9,251 nt of DNA from Candidatus Aerophobota bacterium (GTDB taxonomy: Bacteria; Aerophobota; Aerophobia; Aerophobales; B47-G16): the NCBI GenBank assembly GCA_003648815.1, contig QMPZ01000053.1, positions 1 through 9,251 on the forward strand. Reading direction: 5' to 3'. The notes under the pieces are model-generated. The model made no database searches. It was not told the origin of the DNA and was given only the letters and a program-made list of their open reading frames with translations. Of this stretch, positions 1 through 5,422 are shown one piece after another; within the stretch, counting starts at the first letter, position 1; each line of letters starts with the position of its first letter. Made by a program: the position numbers and the translations under genes.

Positions 1-72
1 CTTGAAGTAATAGGCTCTGTTTTTCTTCTCCTTTGGAAAGTGTTCAGTATCATTGTAGCCAAAATTTAACTT

Positions 73-105
73 CAATTTGGCAAATTGCCGAAAATATGCT
101 ATAAT
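73..105 (+). promoter_or_regulatory. Strong sigma70-type promoter with palindrome over the -35 box (P1)
   Basis: The -35 box TTGGCA lies at 77-82, followed by a 17-bp spacer and a perfect TATAAT at 100-105, with an extended -10 TG at 97-98. A 7-bp inverted repeat, CAATTTG/CAAATTG around a single central G (73-87), covers the -35 box, as a repressor operator would. Transcription should begin near 112 and run through the recombinase remnant into the antitoxin-toxin pair, leaving a leader of about 215 nt before the antitoxin ATG. The element closely matches a second one at 1197-1232. The promoter is read directly; control by a repressor, possibly the antitoxin, is inference. Confidence 0.75.
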
Positions 106-178
106 ACAATACTTCAAAATAATGTTGCTTCTGTTGAAGCTCAACAGTAGAAGAAAAATAGCCTTAAAACAGGTGCAG

Positions 179-283
179 CTTAGCTACTTAAATCAGATAA
201 GATATATTCAAGAGTTTTTAAGGCATAAGAGCAGCGAAACAACTGAGACATATACAATTAATAAAGATTTGAGTAAAATATAA
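179..283 (+). pseudogene. Remnant of a tyrosine recombinase (phage integrase/Xer type) C-terminus
   Basis: The translated stretch QIRYIQEFLRHKSSETTETY followed by NKDLSKI matches the extreme C-terminus of tyrosine recombinases, whose usual form is like LRYIQELLGHKSSKTTEIYTHVS. The box-III histidine (codon 224-226) and the nucleophilic tyrosine (codon 251-253) can be recognised. The catalytic R, K and HxxR elements and everything N-terminal are absent. The usual residues after the tyrosine (HVS) are reduced to a single I. A stop follows LSKI, after which integrase-like residues (K-x-D-N-x-D-L) can be read in a shifted frame to about 320. An ATG at 122 opens this frame, but no Shine-Dalgarno is visible and the first 20 or so residues do not look recombinase-like. 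I read it as a relic of a mobile element, not a working enzyme. Confidence 0.72.
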
Positions 284-327
284 ATTTGATAATCAAGATT
301 TATATGTCGAATACGAGGAGGAATGTC

Positions 328-552
328 ATGGAAATAGCTCCAAGAATTAGTGTAGATGAGAAAATTCGTTTTGGCAAGCCTGTGATCAGTGGAACACGTG
401 TTCCAGTAGACCTCATCATAGGCAAACTTGCCGGAGGAATGACCTATGAAGAGGTTATGGCTGAATACGAAATCACCCGCGAGGATATATTGGCTGCCCT
501 TGACTATGCTGCTAAGATCTTGTCTAACGAAGAAATTAAAGTGGTAGGATGA
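328..552 (+). CDS. DUF433-family antitoxin (COG2442)
   Basis: This 74-residue protein carries the DUF433 core: FGKPVISGTRVPVDLI near residues 15-30, then GGMTYEEVMAEYEITREDI and the helix ALDYAAKIL near 57-65. The family folds as a small winged-helix-like DNA-binding domain. It is usually the antitoxin partner of DUF5615 PIN-like toxins, which it neutralises while repressing its own promoter. The ATG at 328 is preferred over an in-frame ATG at 286 because GAGGAGG lies 5-10 bases upstream and the homologous region starts right after it. Its stop is one base from the toxin start, so the two are surely cotranscribed and probably translationally coupled. The likely promoter is P1 at 73-105. The family call is firm; antitoxin activity here is inferred from family and context. 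Confidence 0.9.
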   Translation: MEIAPRISVDEKIRFGKPVISGTRVPVDLIIGKLAGGMTYEEVMAEYEITREDILAALDYAAKILSNEEIKVVG

Positions 553-553
553 A

Positions 554-916
554 ATGCCAAAATTTGTGATTGATGAGGATATACCTCGTTCTACGGGAAG
601 GATTCTTAAACAGCGGGGATACGATGTTAGAGATATTCGGGACTATGGGCTTCGTGGAGCAGAGGACGAAGAGATTTACAAGTTTGCACAAAGAGAGAAA
701 GCAGTAATCCTTACAGGTGATAGAGGTTTTGCTAATATTCTGCGTTTTCCATTAGGCAAACATTTTGGAATCGTTGTTGCACACTTTCCCAAAGAAATGT
801 CCACTACGGAGATAAACCACCATTTTATAGAAAGCTTACAAGATTTATCGGAAGACGATTTCAAGGGAAATCTGATTATCATAGAACCAGGAAAAATACG
901 AATTAGAAGAAAATAG
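554..916 (+). CDS. DUF5615-family PIN-like toxin (COG4634)
   Basis: The protein is 120 residues, normal for this family of PIN-fold, probably RNA-cleaving toxins. Acidic positions expected to bind the metal are visible: D7/E8/D9 in FVIDEDIP, the cluster E37-E40 in GAEDEEIY, and D56 in VILTGDRGF. The segment HFGIVVAHFP (70-79) is the usual central strand region. The ORF appears intact, so the module may be active. The ATG sits one base after the antitoxin stop, with GGTAGGATGA at the antitoxin end as a possible ribosome site. The arrangement antitoxin-then-toxin downstream of an integrase relic is typical of mobile or accessory DNA. Ribonuclease activity is inferred from the family, and the target RNA cannot be told. 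Confidence 0.9.
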   Translation: MPKFVIDEDIPRSTGRILKQRGYDVRDIRDYGLRGAEDEEIYKFAQREKAVILTGDRGFANILRFPLGKHFGIVVAHFPKEMSTTEINHHFIESLQDLSEDDFKGNLIIIEPGKIRIRRK

Positions 917-1196
917 AGGTGATTTAAGAACTCGGTTTTCTCGATAAAAAGATAAAAAAATTCCTGATTTTCTTTCACATCTTTCCACTGGCGGGCCGAT
1001 GGTGGGTGACGATTAAGACTATCGTTTTACCCCCTCCGCTCCTCTTAAACAGCCAGATTGCCCCCAATTTCGCCCTCTAAATCCTTATCAATAGTTTTCC
1101 CCGTCTTACCTTCATTTCTTTTCAAATTAAGCCTCTATTTAAGCCAACTTTTATCTCCCCTACCCCATCTTTCTCTTATTTACTTTATCACTTTGA
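917..1196. other. Gene-free intergenic stretch, strongly pyrimidine-rich on the plus strand
   Basis: No convincing coding frame lies between the toxin and the next promoter. From about 1020 to 1196 the plus strand is dominated by C and T in many short tracts, and both strands have stops in the frames I checked. A minus-strand frame opening near 978 and running into the toxin gene is antisense to it, has no recognisable domain, and looks like a shadow. No rho-independent terminator with a clear GC stem and T-run is visible after the toxin stop. The stretch could be the decayed edge of an inserted element or an untranslated region; I see no specific function. Confidence 0.6.
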
Positions 1197-1232
1197 GGTC
1201 AGTTTGACAAACTGACCAAAATATGTTACTTG
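1197..1232 (+). promoter_or_regulatory. Promoter with 10-bp-arm perfect palindrome over the -35 box (P2)
   Basis: GGTCAGTTTG and CAAACTGACC form a perfect inverted repeat around a single A (1197-1217). The consensus -35 TTGACA lies inside it at 1204-1209. A 17-bp spacer leads to a weaker -10, TACTTG (1227-1232), supported by an extended -10 TG at 1224-1225. From the second base of the left half onward it aligns with P1 (1200-1225 against 73-98) at 21 of 26 positions, and the A-T to G-C change within the dyad is compensated on both arms. Start of transcription would be near 1239, about 30 nt before the ATG at 1270. The dyad is probably a repressor operator; the regulator is unknown. Confidence 0.65.
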
Positions 1233-1269
1233 TGAAGCACTTTAAGCTCGAGAGTCGGAAGTTTCAATA

Positions 1270-1737
1270 ATGCAAACGCCCACAGCTCGTAATCCTTTCT
1301 GGGGGTTTCTTGGACGATTTACCCTCGTTCATGTAGTTACCTACTTCGTCTTCGGGGTCGTTTTTTCCCTCTTAATGGGGTATGCAGAGCATTTTGCATC
1401 CCCTCCAATGAATTCCCTTATGCGTTCCTTCGATTCCCCTTGGGTAAGAGCTGGTGTCCTTTTTCAGTTTATCCGCGGTCCTGTTTTAGCACTACCTCTT
1501 TTTCCCTTTCGAAAAGTTATCATTGAGGGCAAATGGGGCTGGGTGAAACTGTGGAGCCTGCTCTGGGTTCTCACAGCGATAGGAGCAGTTTCACTTGGTA
1601 CTATTGAGGGACTTATCTATACCAAGCTGCCTTTAAAGTTTCATCTTATAGGTCTTCCTGAAGTAACAATGCAAACGTTAGCTTTTTCCTGGCTCTTTAT
1701 TACCTGGGAACGACGGGCAGAGAAAAAATCACGATGA
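1270..1737 (+). CDS. Hypothetical four-helix integral membrane protein
   Basis: I do not recognise a named family for this 155-residue protein. Four hydrophobic segments are visible at about 17-37, 60-82, 92-112 and 130-146, with a short polar N-terminus and a basic C-terminal tail (ERRAEKKSR). Between helices 1 and 2 there is a polar loop with SPPMNSLMRSFDSPWVRAG. FPFRKVIIEGKWGWVK links helices 2 and 3 and is presumably cytoplasmic. The composition is consistent throughout, with no internal stop or frameshift, so it appears intact. The start ATG has only a weak GGAAG ribosome site about 10 bases upstream. It is expressed alone from palindromic promoter P2, and 260 nt separate it from the next gene, which has its own promoter. 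Coding status is well supported; function is unknown. Confidence 0.7.
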   Translation: MQTPTARNPFWGFLGRFTLVHVVTYFVFGVVFSLLMGYAEHFASPPMNSLMRSFDSPWVRAGVLFQFIRGPVLALPLFPFRKVIIEGKWGWVKLWSLLWVLTAIGAVSLGTIEGLIYTKLPLKFHLIGLPEVTMQTLAFSWLFITWERRAEKKSR

Positions 1738-1896
1738 ACTGTCTAAAGAGTTTAGTGAAAGGGCGAACAATAAAGACAATCAAGCATAATCATAACTGAA
1801 GAAAGATCTGGAAAAGAACAGAGGCTAAGGGCAAGTACTGTGAGATGATGGAAGAGCAAGGAAAGTAGAGGTAGGCCCAGGATTTTATACGCAAAT

Positions 1897-1925
1897 TTGA
1901 CCCCAAGCAACATTTTTGTTACAAT
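1897..1925 (+). promoter_or_regulatory. Extended -10 promoter for the VIT-like gene (P3)
   Basis: TTGACC at 1897-1902 and TACAAT at 1920-1925 are separated by 17 bp, with an extended -10 TG at 1917-1918. The layout is the same as P1 and P2, but the palindrome on the -35 is missing. The predicted start near 1932 gives a leader of about 65 nt before the ATG at 1998. The upstream interval 1738-1896 shows no gene or other structure I can support. Confidence 0.6.
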
Positions 1926-1997
1926 TATCGCTGATTATAGTCTACAATATTGAGGAAGACGAAGTGATAAGGGAGTAAAAGATATTCAATTATCAAG

Positions 1998-2474
1998 ATG
2001 AAACATTCGCTAAAAACAGGATTTAGCTTTGGTTTAACTTCAGGGATAATCACAACGCTTGGACTAATTGTAGGCTTACATTCCGGTACCCATTCAAGAC
2101 TTGTGATTATTGGTGGCATATTGACGATAGCAATAGCAGACGCATTTTCGGACGCATTGGGTATTCATATTTCTGAGGAATCTGAGAACAAACATACTAC
2201 AATAGAGATATGGGAATCAACCCTCTCAACTTTTGTAGCTAAATTTCTTTTCGCAATGACATTTGTTATTCCTATTCTATTTCTTTCACTCACAACAGCA
2301 ATTATTGTGAGTGTAGTTTGGGGCCTATCTTTATTGGGAATTTTTAGTTTCTACATTGCTAAGGAACAAAAAGTAAAACCCTGGAAAGTAATCATGGAAC
2401 ATTTGTTCATCGCGTTGGCGGTTGTAGGTATAACACACTATGTTGGTGACTGGATTGGCTCAACATTTGGTTAA
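1998..2474 (+). CDS. VIT1/CCC1-like membrane protein (putative metal transporter family)
   Basis: The 158-residue protein has five hydrophobic segments at about 8-28, 33-55, 79-96, 98-121 and 135-155. The N-terminal part GLTSGIITTLGLIVGL and the following IAIADAFSDALGIHISEESE strongly resemble the VIT (vacuolar iron transporter/CCC1) family, in which conserved D and E residues of helix 2 and its extension line a metal path. It is shorter than eukaryotic VIT1 and lacks the long cytoplasmic metal-binding helical bundle, having only a short link (ESENKHTTIEIWESTL). This fits the small prokaryotic VIT-like group. Iron or manganese transport is a family-level guess. No upstream in-frame start exists, because a TAA lies at 1968-1970, and the nearest purine-rich ribosome site is unusually far from the ATG. 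It is expressed from P3. A GTTAAG/CTTAAC hairpin (2470-2484) covers the stop codon but lacks a T-run. Confidence 0.75.
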   Translation: MKHSLKTGFSFGLTSGIITTLGLIVGLHSGTHSRLVIIGGILTIAIADAFSDALGIHISEESENKHTTIEIWESTLSTFVAKFLFAMTFVIPILFLSLTTAIIVSVVWGLSLLGIFSFYIAKEQKVKPWKVIMEHLFIALAVVGITHYVGDWIGSTFG

Positions 2475-2558
2475 GGATCTTAACAACCCGTATGGACCAG
2501 GAGAGCATTACCATCTCGCTGATTTTAAATAGCCACAAATAAAAGGTAGGTGAGATGA

Positions 2559-2831
2559 TTGGAGTTATCAGTTAGTTTCGTGGTTGGATTAATTCTGGGA
2601 GGAATACTTGGTTCGGCGGCCAGTCTTTTGATAAGTACGGTGTTTAAATCCAATAAGAAAAGAGCCATTGAGAAGGAAAGTAAAGCAGAAAGAATTTTTA
2701 ATCTGGCCCTACAACAGGAAGATCAAGAAAGAAAGCTGAAACTACTAAGAAAAATTTTAGATAAGTATCCGAAGAGTGAGTGGGCGGAAAGAAGTTTGGA
2801 AGAAGTAATGAAAATGAGAAAGGAAAAGTAG
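2559..2831 (+). CDS. Small membrane-anchored protein with a TPR-like helical tail
   Basis: This 90-residue protein begins at TTG. A TGA lies immediately upstream in frame, and AGGTGAG sits at a normal distance (about 2546-2552), so TTG is the only sensible start. An N-terminal hydrophobic helix (about residues 5-27, rich in G and A) is followed by a lysine-rich stretch (KSNKKRAIEKESK). Then comes a helical segment, IFNLALQQEDQERKLKLLRKILDKYPKSEWAERSLEEV, resembling one tetratricopeptide-type repeat. By the positive-inside rule the tail should be cytoplasmic. No enzyme motif is visible. It might act as a small adaptor, but that is a guess. Its stop is only 10 nt from the stop of the convergent NTPase gene, with no clear terminator between. 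Confidence 0.7.
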   Translation: MELSVSFVVGLILGGILGSAASLLISTVFKSNKKRAIEKESKAERIFNLALQQEDQERKLKLLRKILDKYPKSEWAERSLEEVMKMRKEK

Positions 2832-2841
2832 AAAATCCAGA

Positions 2842-3384
2842 TTAGATCTTAGTTTCTTCTAACTTCCTTAGAAGATAATCCCGCAATTTTTCTCTGTTCT
2901 CCCTTGTTACATTGTATATTTTTACATCCTCTCTTTGTCTGATTTTCTCCAAAAACTCATTTTTGTATACTGGTATGGTAGCGATGACGGTATTTGAACT
3001 TTCAAGAGCCTCTAATACTGCCTGACGAAATTTATCTGAATAAAGCTCCATTTTTCCAATCTCGTCGATGACGATAATCCTTCTCTTTTTTATTCCCTCC
3101 TCTATTGAAGAAACAGCTATTTCCTCAAACTCCTTCAAGTTTACCTTGTACCTTCCCACTCGATAAGAACTCTGAGAGTTCATATGAGCTAAAACTCCTC
3201 CTCTTCCTTCCAGAGTAGTTATCCTAAAACCAACCCTTCTTCCTTCTCTTCTTATCTCCTCGGTATAAAATCCAGCTCCCTTTTCCCTTAAGCTTTTAGC
3301 TATCTTCTTTATAAGAGTGGTTTTACCCACACCGGGCCTTCCGGAAATGAGAATATTCTTAACAGGTCTCATTTGACATCTCAT
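2842..3384 (-). CDS. THEP1-family nucleoside-triphosphatase (NTPase_1, COG1618)
   Basis: The product (180 residues, the family's normal size) has a P-loop GRPGVGKTT at 15-23, the characteristic GFYTEEIR at 38-45, GRYKVNLKEFE at 77-87, and a Walker B strand IIVIDEIGKMEL at 103-114. These are diagnostic for the THEP1 group of P-loop NTPases, described from Aquifex and archaea and able to hydrolyse several NTPs and to phosphorylate nucleotides weakly in vitro. The cellular role is unsettled. Two ATGs compete, at 3384 and in frame at 3372. Neither has a good Shine-Dalgarno site, and the conserved region starts just after the second, so the shorter form (176 residues) is equally possible. It is transcribed divergently from the nucleotidyltransferase gene across a 122-bp AT-rich gap. 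Confidence 0.9.
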   Translation of the reverse strand: MRCQMRPVKNILISGRPGVGKTTLIKKIAKSLREKGAGFYTEEIRREGRRVGFRITTLEGRGGVLAHMNSQSSYRVGRYKVNLKEFEEIAVSSIEEGIKKRRIIVIDEIGKMELYSDKFRQAVLEALESSNTVIATIPVYKNEFLEKIRQREDVKIYNVTRENREKLRDYLLRKLEETKI

Positions 3385-3445
3385 GGGTTTGAGTTATGTT
3401 TTAATCAAAAGAAAAAACCTTAAGGTAAATCTAAAAACAAAAACT

Positions 3446-3474
3446 TTGAAAACGGGGAAACTTTTCCCTAAGCA
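3446..3474 (+). promoter_or_regulatory. Weak candidate promoter with internal dyad ahead of the nucleotidyltransferase
   Basis: TTGAAA (3446-3451) is followed after 17 bp by TAAGCA (3469-3474), a poor -10. The spacer holds an inverted repeat, GGGAAA-ct-TTTCCC (3455-3468), that could be an operator. The start point would be near 3481, about 26 nt before the ATG at 3507, which is a reasonable distance. Confidence is low because the -10 match is weak. Confidence 0.3.
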
Positions 3475-3506
3475 AAGATAGCGAATCTTAGTTAAAAAGT
3501 CAAATT

Positions 3507-4340
3507 ATGCTTAGGCAAAAGAATGTAAGATTGGCTGGTTATGAAAATTGTTCGAAAGAGATCAAGGATTTATTGGATAGTATCGTAGAAAACTTCAGGC
3601 TTACCTTAAAGGACAACCTTGTAGGAGTTTATCTTCACGGTTCGCTTGCTATGGGCTGTTTTAACTTCAAATCTGGAGATATTGATTTTCTGGTTGTGGT
3701 GAAAGATAAAATGGATGTAGAAACCAAGAAGAGAATCATCAATTTCATACTTGAGCTATCAAGGTCAAAATATGTTCCACCAAAAGGACTTGAGTTCAGC
3801 GTTATTTTACAAAGATATCTAAAAGATTTCGTCTATCCCACCCCTTTTGAACTTCATTATTCGAGGATTTGGAGGAAAGATTATGAGCTGGGGAAAGTCG
3901 ATTACACAAAGGAAAATGAGGACCCTGATTTAGCGGCACACATAACCGTCACCTTAAACAGAGGAATATGTCTATATGGAGAACCGATAAGGCAAATCTT
4001 TTCCCCGATACCAGAAAAGTGTTATATTGAGTCAATACTTTACGATGTAAAAGACATTAAGGATAATATATTCAAGGATCCTATCTACGGAATCCTTAAT
4101 CTATGTAGGGTTCTTTATTATCTAAGAGAAAAATTCGTCTCCTCCAAGTATGAAGCTGGCATATGGGCTCTGGAAAATTTACCAGAAAAATTCAAGGACT
4201 TAATAGATAAAGCTCTCCTATCTTATAAAGAGGGAATGGAGGTAGAATGGGATAATGAAGAAGAACTTCAAAAGTTTTCCAATTATATGCTAAAAAGGAT
4301 AAATGCTGAGAAAGATAAAGTTTTGAAGGATAAAAAATAA
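3507..4340 (+). CDS. AadA/ANT-like aminoglycoside-type nucleotidyltransferase with DUF4111-like C-terminus
   Basis: The 277-residue protein has the nucleotidyltransferase signature HGSLAMGCFNFKSGDIDFLVV at 44-64. G45-S46 and the metal ligands D58 and D60 are in place, and E96 in LEFSVIL matches the catalytic-base glutamate of AadA-type enzymes. The C-terminal half follows the helical AadA/DUF4111 pattern: EDPDLAAHITVTLNRGICLYG (138-158), LNLCRVLYYLREKFVSSKYE (197-216) and WALENLPEKF (220-229). Known relatives adenylylate streptomycin, spectinomycin or other aminoglycosides. Whether this one does so or modifies another small molecule or macromolecule cannot be told; most environmental homologues are untested. 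No good Shine-Dalgarno precedes the ATG. Its TAA overlaps the ATG of the DUF763 gene by one base (TAATG), implying translational coupling. Confidence 0.85.
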   Translation: MLRQKNVRLAGYENCSKEIKDLLDSIVENFRLTLKDNLVGVYLHGSLAMGCFNFKSGDIDFLVVVKDKMDVETKKRIINFILELSRSKYVPPKGLEFSVILQRYLKDFVYPTPFELHYSRIWRKDYELGKVDYTKENEDPDLAAHITVTLNRGICLYGEPIRQIFSPIPEKCYIESILYDVKDIKDNIFKDPIYGILNLCRVLYYLREKFVSSKYEAGIWALENLPEKFKDLIDKALLSYKEGMEVEWDNEEELQKFSNYMLKRINAEKDKVLKDKK

Positions 4341-5422
4341 TGAAAACGGGCATAGCAAATCTTCCCCTTCATTATGGTAGAGCTCCTGCGTGGCTTTTTT
4401 CGAGGATGAGAGAGTTGGCCAGACAGATCACCATTGTTATCGTGACTGAATTTGGACAGAAGGAGATGTTAAGAAGACTTTCCGATCCCTTTTGGTTTCA
4501 GGCCTTTGGATGCATTCTTGGATTTGACTGGCACTCCTCAGGGCTTACCACCACGGTCTGTGGAGCATTGAAGGAGGGGATAAAAGGATTGGAAAAAGAT
4601 CTGGGACTATTTGTGGCTGGAGGCAAGGGAAGAGTCTCACGGCAAACCCCCCTGGAAATTCAGGAACTTGCCCAAAGATATCCCATCAGTGTAAATCCCC
4701 GCAACTTAATTTACAGCAGCAGGATGGCAGCTAAAGTCGACAGTGCCGCCCTTCAGGATGGCTACCAGCTTTATCATCATTGCTTTATTTTCACCAGAGA
4801 GGGTTCTTGGGCCGTTATCCAACAGGGGATGAATGAGGTCACCCGATATGCCCGTAGATATCACTGGTTGAGCGAAGACCTTAAAAGCTTTGTCTGCGAG
4901 CCCCACTCGGCCATCTGTTGTAACCAGCGAGGCAGAGCGTTAAATATGGTGGCTCAAGAAAGCGAGGAGACAAGGCTTCTTGCAACCGTACTTTCCAGGG
5001 AAAAACCCGATAAGGTAATTTCGGAGGTGAAAAGGCTTAAAGAGCTAAACCTTCCTTCTTCTCATCGTCCATTTGTTCAAGACTTGCGCATTGACTTTTT
5101 TGAAAAGAACCTGATAAAAATTTACGAGAAGCAACCGACTGACTTTGAGGAACTTCTCGCAGTAAAGGGAGTTGGCCCTAAGACAATAAGGGCTTTAGCT
5201 CTAATTTCTGAACTAATTTACGGGACAAATTTGAGTTTTCGAGATCCGGTTAAATATAGTTTCGCCCATGGCGGCAAGGATGGCTATCCTTATCCTGTGG
5301 ACCGGCAGGGTTATGATAAATCCATCCAGATAATTCAGCGAGCTATCTCGGAAGCTAAAATTGGTAGAAGGGAAAAGATAGAGGCGCTGAAGAGATTGAA
5401 GAATATCTTCACCATCGACTGA
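4340..5422 (+). CDS. DUF763 protein (COG1415) with helix-hairpin-helix
   Basis: The start MKTGIANLPLHYGRAPAWLF and the block LSDPFWFQAFGCILGFDW (48-64) plus HSSGLTTTVCGALKEG (65-80) are hallmark DUF763 motifs. Family members occur mainly in archaea and thermophilic bacteria and are 350-400 residues long, so this 360-residue copy is complete. Conserved histidines and cysteines (H65, C74, HHCF at 146-149, CEPHSAICC at 186-194) suggest a metal or catalytic site. Near 269-295 there is a helix-hairpin-helix-like stretch, FEELLAVKGVGPKTIRALAL, usual in proteins that bind nucleic-acid backbone without sequence specificity. No biochemical function is established that I know of; DNA or RNA processing is an inference from the HhH. 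The ATG overlaps the preceding stop, with AAGGA about 10 bases upstream. The last 14 nt overlap the convergent PLP-enzyme gene. Confidence 0.88.
   Translation: MKTGIANLPLHYGRAPAWLFSRMRELARQITIVIVTEFGQKEMLRRLSDPFWFQAFGCILGFDWHSSGLTTTVCGALKEGIKGLEKDLGLFVAGGKGRVSRQTPLEIQELAQRYPISVNPRNLIYSSRMAAKVDSAALQDGYQLYHHCFIFTREGSWAVIQQGMNEVTRYARRYHWLSEDLKSFVCEPHSAICCNQRGRALNMVAQESEETRLLATVLSREKPDKVISEVKRLKELNLPSSHRPFVQDLRIDFFEKNLIKIYEKQPTDFEELLAVKGVGPKTIRALALISELIYGTNLSFRDPVKYSFAHGGKDGYPYPVDRQGYDKSIQIIQRAISEAKIGRREKIEALKRLKNIFTID

Noticed and set aside
73..87. Palindrome considered as a tyrosine-recombinase core site
   Set aside because: The arms are separated by one base, while Xer/integrase core sites have 6-8 bp between arms; overlap with the -35 box favours an operator.
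676..978. Minus-strand 100-codon open frame
   Set aside because: Almost wholly antisense to the toxin gene, no recognisable domain and no good ribosome site.
2470..2484. GTTAAG/CTTAAC hairpin at the VIT-like stop as a terminator
   Set aside because: The stem is short and AT-rich and there is no T-run after it.
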